Shown here: positions 43,983 through 52,477 of the stretch, piece after piece
Position numbering within the stretch: position 1 is the first letter of the stretch
Layout: each line of letters opens with the position of its first letter
Source: Clostridiales bacterium
GTDB lineage: Bacteria > Bacillota > Clostridia > Lachnospirales > Lachnospiraceae
Assembly: GCA_018365455.1 (NCBI GenBank)
Contig: JAGZJZ010000007.1
Span: 62,001-126,000, forward strand
Length of the DNA: 64,000 nt
Direction of reading: 5' to 3'
Notes under the pieces: generated by a model
The model's input: only the letters and a program-made list of their open reading frames with translations
Database searches by the model: none
Told to the model about the DNA's origin: nothing
Position numbers and translations under genes: made by a program

Positions 43983-44999
43983 ATGGAAGAGAAAAAAGAA
44001 ATTCGTAATGCTAATGTAAATATGGATGAAAATATGTTCAAAATTATCCAGACAAGGGGGATTCCCAAAGAAGAATTTAGCATAAAAGGTTTAAAAATCG
44101 GAGACAAGAATCCCGCAATTCAATCCATAGCTTTTGACCCTGTTGACAAAAATATTATTTATACGACACAGGCTATAGGTATGACAACGTATCTTAGTAA
44201 ATGCGAGATAGTGGGTAATACGGCTAATAAAAAAAGTATGATGGTATTAAATGGTTATGGACATGGAGAATCTCTAGAAATAACAAGAAATGGGGAACAG
44301 GTATATGCCTGGCTTGGCAGTGCTTATGAAAAATCAGAAAGCAATAAATGGTCAACTACAATTTCCCGCGTTATTTATGACGAAAGCGTTAAAAATGCAG
44401 ATGGGACAATCAATCCCAAGGAAGAGATTGTATTAAAAGACCTGTTGTATGCACAAAGTTCTCATACACCATTAGTCAATGGGGGTAAAGTGTGGCGGAC
44501 AGCTGTCGCGATCTATGGTGATCGTATATTCTTTTGGATAAGGTTGAAAGGAGACGGGAGCTACTACAGTGTATTTTCTCTGAATGATTTAAATGCGAGC
44601 ATCAGTAAATATGCGAAAAAGGTAAGTGGTAATCGCAAAGACTATAGTTTGAAATCAAGTGATATAAGCCTCAAAACAAAAGCAAAATTCAAATATCAGG
44701 ATAGTAATGATCCAAGTCCTGATCGTGTTTTTCAGGGAATGGATGTGATAAAGGAAGAAAAATGGTATATGCTGATCGGAGGTGGTAAGACTCCTGACAA
44801 TCCTTCTGCAATCAATATATATACCTGTAATGGTTCTTCTATGAGCAGTTTACTGAAAACAGTTACCCTTTATGAGGCAAATTATACTGCACCTGTGAAA
44901 AGAGAAATGGAAAGTCTGAAGATTATGGACAATAAAGTATATTTCAATATACTGCCAGGGTATAAGATCTATAGTATCTATAAACCGGATTTACCTTAA
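43983..44999 (+). CDS. Helveticin J-like class III bacteriocin family protein
   Basis: A 338-aa, beta-rich protein without a signal peptide. I assign it tentatively to the helveticin J family from the recurring family-like blocks: LNGYGHGESLEI (about 84-95), FQGMDVIKEEKWYMLIGG (late) and MESLKIMDNKVYFNIL near the C-terminus, plus length. Helveticin J is a large heat-labile bacteriocin of lactobacilli. AGAGAGGAG precedes the ATG, 20 bp after the SGNH hydrolase stop, so the two form an operon. Missing are an immunity protein or export system. Alternative: a beta-propeller protein of other role. Confidence 0.6.
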   Translation: MEEKKEIRNANVNMDENMFKIIQTRGIPKEEFSIKGLKIGDKNPAIQSIAFDPVDKNIIYTTQAIGMTTYLSKCEIVGNTANKKSMMVLNGYGHGESLEITRNGEQVYAWLGSAYEKSESNKWSTTISRVIYDESVKNADGTINPKEEIVLKDLLYAQSSHTPLVNGGKVWRTAVAIYGDRIFFWIRLKGDGSYYSVFSLNDLNASISKYAKKVSGNRKDYSLKSSDISLKTKAKFKYQDSNDPSPDRVFQGMDVIKEEKWYMLIGGGKTPDNPSAINIYTCNGSSMSSLLKTVTLYEANYTAPVKREMESLKIMDNKVYFNILPGYKIYSIYKPDLP

Positions 45000-45107
45000 T
45001 ATTTTAGAAATAGCCTGATATTAAGTTTAGGGGTTTTCTTAATTTATTTTAAGAATTATCCTTTTAGAATATTAAGACATTTAAACTGATTCTTTGCTAG
45101 AATAATG

Positions 45108-45135
45108 ATAGCCTAGACTTCAATGTCCAGGCTAT
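45108..45135 (+). repeat. Hairpin in the VanR-like leader
   Basis: ATAGCCTAGAC and GTCCAGGCTAT form a stem with one mismatch across a short loop, about 32 bp before the response-regulator start; no T-run follows directly. Confidence 0.5.
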
Positions 45136-45166
45136 TCGATTCTAAGCAGAAGGATGATGGGGATAT

Positions 45167-45865
45167 ATGTCAGAGAATATTTTAGTTGTGGATGATGAAA
45201 GAGAAATAGCAGATCTGGTTGAGGTCTACTTAAAAAATGAGAATTTCAATGTTTACAAATTTTACTCAGCAAAAGAGGCACTGGAATGTATAGATACAGG
45301 AGATATTGATCTGGCCATACTGGATGTGATGCTGCCGGATGGAGATGGTTTTGGTATCTGCAGAAAAATCAGGGAAAAGCATAATTACCCGGTAATCATG
45401 TTAACTGCAAAGGAAGACGAAATTGATAAAATTACAGGCCTGACTTTAGGGGCTGATGATTATATGACAAAACCCTTTCGGCCGTTAGAACTGGTAGCCA
45501 GGGTGAAAGCCCAGCTTCGCAGGTTTACGCGCTATAATCAGGGTAGTTATGACAGTCAGGACAATGTGCTCATTGTTTCCGGGCTGGAGCTGAATAAGAG
45601 TACCAGAGAATGTATATTGAATGAAAAACCAATTTCTCTGACCCCTACAGAGTTTTCCATACTCTGGATATTATGTGAAAATAAGGGAAAAGTAGTAAGT
45701 GCAGACAAATTGTTCCAGGAAGTCTGGGGAGACAAATACTTTTCGGGCAGTAACAATACAATTATGGTTCATATCAGGCATCTGAGGGAAAAGATGCATG
45801 ATACCGCTGAAAATCCGAGATATATTAAAACAGTGTGGGGAGTTGGATATCGAATTGAAAAATGA
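45167..45865 (+). CDS. VanR-like response regulator (OmpR family)
   Basis: A 232-aa OmpR-type regulator. The receiver domain has the phosphoacceptor Asp53 in LAILDVMLPD, Lys in YMTKPF, and the C-terminal winged helix contains LTPTEFSILWILCENKG. The sequence closely resembles VanR of vancomycin resistance clusters throughout, more than generic PhoB/OmpR proteins. No vanH, vanA-type ligase or vanX gene is present; a D,D-carboxypeptidase gene follows the kinase instead. The signal may be envelope stress or a glycopeptide-like compound. Confidence 0.93.
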   Translation: MSENILVVDDEREIADLVEVYLKNENFNVYKFYSAKEALECIDTGDIDLAILDVMLPDGDGFGICRKIREKHNYPVIMLTAKEDEIDKITGLTLGADDYMTKPFRPLELVARVKAQLRRFTRYNQGSYDSQDNVLIVSGLELNKSTRECILNEKPISLTPTEFSILWILCENKGKVVSADKLFQEVWGDKYFSGSNNTIMVHIRHLREKMHDTAENPRYIKTVWGVGYRIEK

Positions 45866-46979
45866 GTTTGGAAGGCTGAAACGAAAGATTGTAAAGCAGG
45901 TATTTATAGTTGCATTATTTGCAATCTTAATAGGCGCCTGCCTGCAGTATATGGTAATTGACGGCATCTTACAGGGACCTTTTGCGGAAGGTTTTGTTGC
46001 CTGGTGCCAGAATAGATTTAATCTGGATTATAAAGAGGCTGTGAATGTCTATCAGAAAGTTTTTCGCAACACGAAAGATTATCTGATGATGGCTGGATTT
46101 ATTATATTAATGCTGATTTTATTTTACATTGCCTTGCTGAAATTCACACGCTATTTTGACGAGATCCGACAGGGCATGAAGAAATTGCTGCAGGAATCAG
46201 AAGAACCCATCCGGTTGTCTCCGGAACTTGATTTCATGGAAGCAGAAATGAACCAGGTCAAAGGCACTTTAAAAAAACGTGCGGCAGATGTATCGGAGGC
46301 AGAGCAGCGGAAAAATTCACTTGTAGTTTATCTTGCACATGATATCAAAACACCGCTTACCTCAGTAATCGGTTATATGAACCTAATGCTTGAACTACCG
46401 GATATGCCTCCGGAACAGCGTGCCAAATATATGGAGATATCCCTGGAAAAAGCATATCGGCTGGAACAGCTGATTAATGAATTATTTGATGTAACCCGCT
46501 TTAACATGCAGACCATTGAACTGGAAAAAGAAGAAATCCATCTGGCGTATATGCTGATGCAGATGGCAGAGGAATTTTATCCGGTCTTAATGGATCAGAA
46601 TAAACGTGCTCAGGTATATGCAGATGAAACCCTGTTAATTCATGGAGATCCCAATAAACTGGCCAGGGTATTTAACAATATTCTGAAGAATGCCATAGCT
46701 TACAGTTATGAGAATACAATTATCGAAATTAAAGCTGAGAAAATAGAGAACCATGTATTGATTACCTTTCGCAACCAGGGAGACAAGATACCTTATGAAA
46801 AACTCATGAAAATATTTGAACAGTTTTACCGTCTGGATTCTGCCAGATCCAGCAATACGGGCGGCGCCGGACTGGGTCTTGCCATTGCAAAAGAAATTGT
46901 ATTGGCGCATAAAGGCAAAATCTATGGACTGAGTGATGAAAATTACACCACTTTTTCTGTAGAACTGCCACTAATTTAA
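45843..46979 (+). CDS. VanS-like sensor histidine kinase
   Basis: A 378-aa kinase with two membrane helices (about 18-40 and 83-103) and a short extracytoplasmic loop. The phosphoacceptor His is in YLAHDIKTPLTS (about 167), the N-box is NNILKNAIAYS, and the G1/G2 boxes end in GGAGLGLAIAKE. The start is placed at TTG 45843, by analogy with vanS, whose TTG overlaps the end of vanR in the same way; no ATG is available in frame except one at 45798 deep in the upstream gene. The pair with the VanR-like regulator is therefore translationally coupled. Confidence 0.92.
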   Translation: MDIELKNEFGRLKRKIVKQVFIVALFAILIGACLQYMVIDGILQGPFAEGFVAWCQNRFNLDYKEAVNVYQKVFRNTKDYLMMAGFIILMLILFYIALLKFTRYFDEIRQGMKKLLQESEEPIRLSPELDFMEAEMNQVKGTLKKRAADVSEAEQRKNSLVVYLAHDIKTPLTSVIGYMNLMLELPDMPPEQRAKYMEISLEKAYRLEQLINELFDVTRFNMQTIELEKEEIHLAYMLMQMAEEFYPVLMDQNKRAQVYADETLLIHGDPNKLARVFNNILKNAIAYSYENTIIEIKAEKIENHVLITFRNQGDKIPYEKLMKIFEQFYRLDSARSSNTGGAGLGLAIAKEIVLAHKGKIYGLSDENYTTFSVELPLI

Positions 46980-47004
46980 TTTCATATTCCATCAGGGAAA
47001 AAAA

Positions 47005-47074
47005 GAATAAGAACATTTAAGCAAAGATATTTCAGGTAAAACCAGGAACCGATTTGCAGAATGTTCTTATTTTA
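47005..47074 (+). terminator. Intrinsic terminator after the VanS-like gene
   Basis: GAATAAGAACATT pairs with AATGTTCTTATTT across a long loop, with a T-rich tail. It separates the kinase from the carboxypeptidase gene. Confidence 0.7.
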
Positions 47075-47261
47075 TGTAATTGTATCGTCGAAAAATGCAA
47101 ACTCTTAATTTTAACTTATGATGTTATGTAGGAATTCTGAAGGACCAATAAATATGCAAAGGAAGTTTCAGGGAAATTTTAATAGAGTCATAAGTCAGGA
47201 TTTACACACTTTTTGAATCTTGCTGTTACCATAAATGTAAGAATAAAACGGAGGTGTAATT

Positions 47262-48254
47262 ATGAGAAGACGAAGGAGAAGAAGGTATTATGGGGGACAG
47301 GTTATCTGTATAGCATTTCTTTTGATAATATGTGCATTTGGAGTGAAAAAACTGGCAGACAAAGAGCCTTCAGGCATACCAAATGACAGCGGGGCAGCAT
47401 CAGCTTATTCGAATGAGACCATACAGCTGACAAGCAGCGATGAGGGCCGGGAATTAGATATTGACAAAGACAGGATTTACAGTGCCTCGGCGATATTGAT
47501 TGATATACAGAACAGGCAGATATTGTTTGAAAAACAAAGTGACAGCAGAATCTATCCTGCTTCGCTTACAAAGATTATGACGGCCATTACTGCAATTGAG
47601 ACAATAGGAGATTTACAGCAGACAGTTACCCTGCAGCCGGACAAATTTGATGCTTTGTATGCAGAAGGGGCATCTATGGCAGGCTTTGCTCCAGGTGAAG
47701 AAGTGTCTGTTGAAGACCTGGTTTATGGAGCACTTCTGCCCTCCGGAGCGGAATGCAGTCTGGGATTGGCAGACTTTGCCGCAGGAAGTGAAGCTGCATT
47801 TGTTGAAATGATGAATCAGAAAGCATCGGACTACGGGATGAAGGACACACATTTTAGAAATACAACCGGGCTCCATGATGCTGATCATTATACCACGGTA
47901 GAAGATATCGCCGTATTACTGGAACATGCATTGCAAAATGAAGAGTTCCGAAAGGTTTTTACTTCTTTTGTGCATTCGGTACCATCAACCAATCTCCATC
48001 CTGAGGGAATTACCTTCTACAGTACGCTGGCTCCCTTTGTAGAAGCAGAACAGATAAATGGCGGCGAGATAGAGGGCGGAAAAACAGGTTTTACAGATGA
48101 GGCAGGGCTTTGTCTTGCAAGCCTGGCTAGTATTAATGGCAGGGAATATGTTCTGGTTACGGTTGGTGCCAAAGGAAATCATGAAACAGACCCCTATCAT
48201 GTGGAAGACGCACGTTATATCTACAATCAGCTGGCTCAGATGGGATCAGAGTAA
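47262..48254 (+). CDS. D-alanyl-D-alanine carboxypeptidase (PBP5-type, S11)
   Basis: A 330-aa membrane-anchored serine peptidase that trims the terminal D-Ala of peptidoglycan stem peptides. A basic N-terminus precedes one helix (about 14-28). The active-site SxxK is SLTK (101-104), the KTG triad is GGKTGFT (about 274), and the SxN position reads SGAEC rather than SGN. AACGGAGG supports the ATG. It lies behind the VanRS-like pair, though with a hairpin between; a role in glycopeptide response, as for VanY, is conceivable because it would remove D-Ala-D-Ala targets. Confidence 0.92.
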   Translation: MRRRRRRRYYGGQVICIAFLLIICAFGVKKLADKEPSGIPNDSGAASAYSNETIQLTSSDEGRELDIDKDRIYSASAILIDIQNRQILFEKQSDSRIYPASLTKIMTAITAIETIGDLQQTVTLQPDKFDALYAEGASMAGFAPGEEVSVEDLVYGALLPSGAECSLGLADFAAGSEAAFVEMMNQKASDYGMKDTHFRNTTGLHDADHYTTVEDIAVLLEHALQNEEFRKVFTSFVHSVPSTNLHPEGITFYSTLAPFVEAEQINGGEIEGGKTGFTDEAGLCLASLASINGREYVLVTVGAKGNHETDPYHVEDARYIYNQLAQMGSE

Positions 48255-48298
48255 ATGGAGACTGTCACTGTAAATTATCTCAAAATATAAAAAAACAA

Positions 48299-48327
48299 TT
48301 GACAATAAGCGCAGATTAATATATGAT
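48299..48327 (+). promoter_or_regulatory. Strong promoter in the dac-recA gap
   Basis: TTGACA (48299-48304), 17 bp, TATGAT (48322-48327). The start near 48334 is 200 bp before recA and would read two small hairpins; it may be a distal recA promoter or drive a small RNA. Confidence 0.6.
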
Positions 48328-48463
48328 ATGAGAATATTCCTTTCGTGATGCCAATGGTTATCACAGATTCTTATTTTCAACGGCATTTTCGCCGATAATC
48401 ACAGTGAAGAAATAATATGGTAAATGGGGTGGCGCTTATGGCTTAGATTGTTTGAAATAATAG

Positions 48464-48492
48464 TTGACATTTTGTCCGAAATATAATAGTAT
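48464..48492 (+). promoter_or_regulatory. Proximal recA promoter
   Basis: TTGACA (48464-48469), 17 bp, TAGTAT (48487-48492), with a LexA box just downstream. Confidence 0.6.
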
Positions 48493-48504
48493 GGGTATAG
48501 AAAA

Positions 48505-48518
48505 CGAACATAAGTTTG
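48505..48518 (+). promoter_or_regulatory. LexA box of recA
   Basis: CGAACATAAGTTTG matches the Gram-positive SOS box (CGAAC-N4-GTTYG) and lies just after the predicted recA start site, a classic repression position. Confidence 0.75.
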
Positions 48519-48540
48519 TAAATTAAAGGAGATAAATGTT

Positions 48541-49587
48541 ATGGGACAGCAGGAAGATAGATTAAAAGCCCTGGATGCGGCGATTGGTAAAATTGAGAAG
48601 GATTTTGGTAAAGGGGCGATCATGAAGCTGGGAGAATCCGGTGTAAACATGAATGTTGAGACAATTCCTACCGGTTCTTTGAGTCTGGATATTGCGCTTG
48701 GATTAGGGGGTATCCCAAAGGGAAGAATTGTTGAGGTATATGGACCGGAATCCAGTGGTAAAACCACCGTTGCTTTACATATGGTTGCAGAAGTTCAAAA
48801 AATAGGCGGTATAGCAGGATTTATTGATGCGGAACATGCATTAGACCCTGCATATGCAAAAAATATAGGCGTTGATATTGACAATTTATACATTTCACAG
48901 CCGGATAACGGTGAACAGGCGCTGGAGATTACAGAGACTATGGTTCGTTCCGGAGCAGTTGACATTATTATTGTCGATTCCGTTGCTGCATTGGTTCCAA
49001 AGGCAGAAATTGATGGCGACATGGGCGACAGCCATGTTGGTCTGCAGGCACGACTGATGTCACAGGCACTTCGTAAGTTAACAGCGGTAATCAGCAAATC
49101 AAACTGTATTGTAATCTTTATCAATCAGCTTCGTGAGAAAGTCGGCGTTATGTTTGGAAGCCCGGAGACAACCACCGGCGGACGTGCATTGAAGTTCTAT
49201 TCTTCCATTCGTTTGGATGTAAGAAGAATTGAAGCTTTAAAGCAGAGCGGTGAAGTAGTTGGTAACAGAACACGTATTAAAGTAGTAAAGAATAAGATTG
49301 CACCTCCATTCAAGGAAGCAGAATTTGATATTATGTTTGGACAGGGTATTTCAAAAGAAGGAGATGTTTTGGATTTGGCAGCTAATCTTGGAATTGTAAA
49401 TAAGAGCGGTGCATGGTATGCATATAATGATGCCAAGATTGGTCAGGGACGTGAGAACGCCAAGACATATTTAAAAGAAAATCAGGATATTCTTGTGGAA
49501 ATTGAAGAAAAAGTAAGAGTTCATTATGGACTGACAGAAGGTTCTGAGCAGGAAACACCGTTACAGGAAGCAATCACTGAGGAATAA
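48541..49587 (+). CDS. recA: Recombinase RecA
   Basis: A 348-aa recombinase that coats single-stranded DNA, drives strand exchange and triggers LexA cleavage. Walker A is GPESSGKTT (about 66-74), the Walker B region IIIVDSVAALVPK follows, and loop L2 is GSPETTTGGRALKFY. AAAGGAG precedes the ATG. A LexA box overlaps the promoter region. The downstream gene is recX, the usual RecA modulator, but a duplicated sequence and a palindrome lie between them. Confidence 0.98.
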   Translation: MGQQEDRLKALDAAIGKIEKDFGKGAIMKLGESGVNMNVETIPTGSLSLDIALGLGGIPKGRIVEVYGPESSGKTTVALHMVAEVQKIGGIAGFIDAEHALDPAYAKNIGVDIDNLYISQPDNGEQALEITETMVRSGAVDIIIVDSVAALVPKAEIDGDMGDSHVGLQARLMSQALRKLTAVISKSNCIVIFINQLREKVGVMFGSPETTTGGRALKFYSSIRLDVRRIEALKQSGEVVGNRTRIKVVKNKIAPPFKEAEFDIMFGQGISKEGDVLDLAANLGIVNKSGAWYAYNDAKIGQGRENAKTYLKENQDILVEIEEKVRVHYGLTEGSEQETPLQEAITEE

Positions 49588-49662
49588 GTGTGAAATAAAA
49601 TCACTTTCAAACTATTAATTAAGGAAGTGTGAAATAAAATCACTACAAACTATTAATTAAGG
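49587..49662 (+). repeat. 38-nt tandem duplication in the recA-recX gap
   Basis: A unit of about 38 nt that starts AGTGTGAAATAAAATCACT and ends ATTAATTAAGGA occurs twice in a row, the copies differing by only a few bases. Each copy can form a small AGTG/CACT hairpin and ends in a ribosome-binding-site-like AAGGA. Confidence 0.8.
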
Positions 49663-49689
49663 AATAGCGCAAGCCGGCTTGTGCTATTC
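49662..49689 (+). repeat. 28-nt near-perfect palindrome before recX
   Basis: GAATAGCGCAAGCC is followed at once by GGCTTGTGCTATTC, with one G-T mismatch. It ends two bases before the AGGGG of the recX ribosome binding site, so it may be an operator or an RNA structure controlling recX. Confidence 0.65.
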
Positions 49690-49701
49690 AGGGGAATAAA
49701 G

Positions 49702-50310
49702 ATGATTATTACGAATATAGAAGCGGTTACTAAAGCAAAGAGCCGTGTATATATCGATGAACAGCTTGCGTTTGTGTTATACAAAGGCGAGCTGTCTCGT
49801 TATAAGATAAAAAAGGATGAAGAGATCAGCGAAGAGACCTATCGTGAAATTATAGATGAAGTGCTGACTAAAAGAGCGAAGATACGGTGTATTTATTTAC
49901 TGAAATCTATGGATCGGACAGAGTACCAGCTTCGTACAAAGTTAAAACAGGGCGGATATCCGGAAGAAGCTGTCAATACAGCAATTGAATATGTAAAGAA
50001 TCTTCATTATATTGATGATAACCGGTATGCGCAATATTATATTGAAGGAAGAACCGGAACCAAAAGTAAGCAGCAGATCACACAGGACTTGCTGCGAAGA
50101 GGAATTTCAAAAGAGATGATTCAGAGTATCTATGAACAAAAGGAGCCAGAGGACGAGACTGAGCAGATCCGTAAATGGGTGGAAAAGAAGCGAGTAGATT
50201 TGGAAACGGCAGATCCGAAAGAGATTAACAGGCTTTATGGGTTCTTAATGAGAAAAGGATTTCAGTCCAGTGATATCAGTAAAGTACTCCGTGGAAGAGA
50301 ATTTGATTAG
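49702..50310 (+). CDS. recX: Regulatory protein RecX
   Basis: A 202-aa modulator of RecA filament activity, made of three-helix repeats (for example YLLKSMDRTEYQLRTKLKQ and YYIEGRTGTKSKQQITQDL). The ATG at 49702 has AGGGG 7 nt upstream; an in-frame GTG at 49681 would add seven residues without a site. It follows recA after 114 bp that contain a tandem duplication and a palindrome, so its expression may be tuned separately from recA. Confidence 0.92.
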   Translation: MIITNIEAVTKAKSRVYIDEQLAFVLYKGELSRYKIKKDEEISEETYREIIDEVLTKRAKIRCIYLLKSMDRTEYQLRTKLKQGGYPEEAVNTAIEYVKNLHYIDDNRYAQYYIEGRTGTKSKQQITQDLLRRGISKEMIQSIYEQKEPEDETEQIRKWVEKKRVDLETADPKEINRLYGFLMRKGFQSSDISKVLRGREFD

Positions 50311-50336
50311 AGACCGTTAAGCAGCGGTCTTTCTTT
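50311..50336 (+). terminator. Terminator after recX
   Basis: AGACCG and CGGTCT pair across an 8-nt loop, followed by TTCTTT. Confidence 0.7.
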
Positions 50337-50401
50337 GTATCACAGGATTCTTCTACCGAATCTTTGTACTGAAATCAGGTAAGCGTTTTTTGATATTTTT
50401 C

Positions 50402-50429
50402 TTGATTTTTGAATAATTCGTGCTATACT
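50402..50429 (+). promoter_or_regulatory. Promoter of tRNA-Gly
   Basis: TTGATT (50402-50407) and TATACT (50424-50429) are 16 bp apart, ending 8 bp before the tRNA. Confidence 0.55.
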
Positions 50430-50437
50430 AATTGTAT

Positions 50438-50508
50438 GCAGATATGGTTCATCGGTAGAACGTTGGCTTCCCAAGCCGAAGAGGGGGGTTCGACTCCCCT
50501 TATCTGCT
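50438..50508 (+). tRNA. tRNA-Gly (anticodon CCC)
   Basis: A 71-nt cloverleaf: acceptor GCAGATA pairs with TATCTGC, the D-arm is GTTCATCGGTAGAAC, the anticodon stem TTGGC/GCCGA encloses loop TTCCCAA (anticodon CCC), and the T-arm is GGGG-TTCGACT-CCCC. The 3' CCA is not encoded; the discriminator is T. A rho-independent terminator follows immediately. Confidence 0.95.
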
Positions 50509-50511
50509 CGC

Positions 50512-50541
50512 AAAAGTGCCTGATATACAGGCACTTTTTTT
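50512..50541 (+). terminator. Terminator after tRNA-Gly
   Basis: AAAAGTGCCTG pairs with CAGGCACTTTT around a short loop, followed by T residues. Confidence 0.88.
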
Positions 50542-50728
50542 AATTTGTGTTGCATTTTACCGGAAAAAATCGATAGAAAATCCTGTCAAAATCTTAGTTT
50601 TTTAAGCAAAAAAAGAAATTTGGTCAATGTTATAAGGTTTCTATGTTTTATGTTGACTTCTTTGTGAAAATAGTATAAAATTAGTATGTTGTATTTGTAC
50701 AATGAAAATTAAATAAGGAGGTGCTCCT

Positions 50729-52282
50729 GTGCCGAGTGCAATGTGGTTTGTCATTGCTGTTGTAATCATAGTGATTATAGCTATTATTACTTGGTTTGCT
50801 GCGATTTCATATAGAAAGAAAATTGTCGAAGAAAAGATCGGCAGTGCAGAAGACAAAGCAAGAAAAATAATAGATGATGCATTAAAAGTTGCGGAGACGA
50901 AGAAACGGGAAGCTTTACTTGAGGCCAAAGAAGAGTCATTAAAGACGAAAAATGAACTCGACAAAGAAACAAAAGAGCGAAGAGCAGAGTTACAGCGTTA
51001 TGAGAAAAGAGTACTGTCAAAGGAAGAATCGATTGACAAGAAAGCGGATGCAATTGAACGCAGAGAATCAGGATTAACAGCAAAAGAAGAAGAGTTAAAG
51101 AAAAAGAGTGTTGAAATTGAAAAGATTAGTGAAAAGAGAGTACAGGAACTGGAGAGAATCTCAGGCCTAACCTCCGAACAAGCAAAAGATTATCTTTTAA
51201 AAACTGTTGAAGATGAAGTAAAGAGCGATACAGCCCGTATGATTAAAGAAATGGAATGTAGAGCGAAAGAAGAAGCGAACAAAAAAGCAAAAGAGTACAT
51301 TGTCACAGCCATTCAAAAATGCGCTGCAGACCACGTAGCAGAGACTACAATCTCTGTAGTACAGCTTCCGAATGATGAAATGAAAGGAAGAATCATTGGT
51401 AGAGAGGGAAGAAACATTCGTACCTTAGAAACTTTGACCGGTGTGGATTTGATTATCGATGATACACCAGAAGCAGTAATTTTATCAGGCTTTGATCCAA
51501 TTAGAAGAGAAGTTGCAAGAATAGCACTTGAAAAATTAATTGTAGACGGAAGAATACATCCGGCTAGAATTGAAGAAATGGTAGAAAAAGCACAAAAAGA
51601 AGTAGAAGCGATGATTCGTGAAGAAGGTGAATCGGCTACTCTTGAGGTTGGTGTACATGGTATCCATCCTGAGTTAGTACGTTTACTTGGAAGAATGAAA
51701 TTTAGAACCAGCTATGGCCAGAATGCTTTGAAGCACTCCATAGAAGTGGCACAATTGTCAGGTCTATTAGCAGGAGAAATCGGCGTAGATGTCAGAATGG
51801 CAAAACGCGCAGGTTTATTGCATGACATTGGTAAATCCATTGACCATGAAATTGAAGGTTCTCATATTCAGATTGGGGCAGACTTATGTAAGAAATATAA
51901 AGAGTCCGCAACCGTAATCAATGCAGTAGAATCTCATCATGGCGATGTAGAACCGGAATCCTTAATTGCATGTATTGTACAAGCAGCAGATACTATTTCT
52001 GCAGCGCGTCCAGGTGCAAGAAGAGAGACTCTGGAAACATATACAAACAGATTAAAACAGTTAGAGGATATTACAAATACCTTCAAAGGGGTAGATAAGT
52101 CTTTTGCAATTCAGGCGGGTAGAGAGATTCGCGTAATGGTAGTTCCGGATGTAATCAGTGATAATGACATGGTTCTCCTGGCGAGAGATATTTCAAAACA
52201 GATTGAAGCTGAATTGGAATATCCGGGACAGATTAAAGTCAGCGTTATACGTGAAAGCCGTGTAGTTGATTATGCCAAATAG
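50729..52282 (+). CDS. rny: Ribonuclease Y
   Basis: A 517-aa membrane-anchored endoribonuclease that starts mRNA decay. One N-terminal helix (about 4-26) is followed by a long coiled coil (about 35-175, rich in Lys and Glu), a KH RNA-binding domain around RIIGREGRNIRTLE (about 223-236) and an HD domain with LLHDIGKS (about 362-369). The start is GTG, 7 nt after AAGGAGG. Length is as usual for the family. A terminator follows. Confidence 0.97.
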   Translation: MPSAMWFVIAVVIIVIIAIITWFAAISYRKKIVEEKIGSAEDKARKIIDDALKVAETKKREALLEAKEESLKTKNELDKETKERRAELQRYEKRVLSKEESIDKKADAIERRESGLTAKEEELKKKSVEIEKISEKRVQELERISGLTSEQAKDYLLKTVEDEVKSDTARMIKEMECRAKEEANKKAKEYIVTAIQKCAADHVAETTISVVQLPNDEMKGRIIGREGRNIRTLETLTGVDLIIDDTPEAVILSGFDPIRREVARIALEKLIVDGRIHPARIEEMVEKAQKEVEAMIREEGESATLEVGVHGIHPELVRLLGRMKFRTSYGQNALKHSIEVAQLSGLLAGEIGVDVRMAKRAGLLHDIGKSIDHEIEGSHIQIGADLCKKYKESATVINAVESHHGDVEPESLIACIVQAADTISAARPGARRETLETYTNRLKQLEDITNTFKGVDKSFAIQAGREIRVMVVPDVISDNDMVLLARDISKQIEAELEYPGQIKVSVIRESRVVDYAK

Positions 52283-52379
52283 GAATTCTGTGATAACAGC
52301 TGCTATGCAGTATGTAACATAGTATATTCCGGATACGAAAAGAAGTACGATTACTTATTAATCTATGTGGTTATTATAT

Positions 52380-52424
52380 AAAGTGTGTCACGATAATTTT
52401 ATTATCTGTGATGCACTTTTTTAA
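52380..52424 (+). terminator. Terminator after rny
   Basis: AAAGTGTGTCAC pairs with GTGATGCACTTT with an inner ATAAT/ATTAT helix, followed by a T-run. Confidence 0.85.
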
Positions 52425-52477
52425 CTTTTAAAAGAACTTATCTATATAATGCATCCTGTCAGGAGGGAGGGATACAC

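Noticed and set aside
45798..45842. ATG start for the VanS-like kinase inside the regulator gene
   Set aside because: It would overlap the regulator by 68 bp without a ribosome binding site, whereas TTG 45843 matches the known vanS start arrangement.
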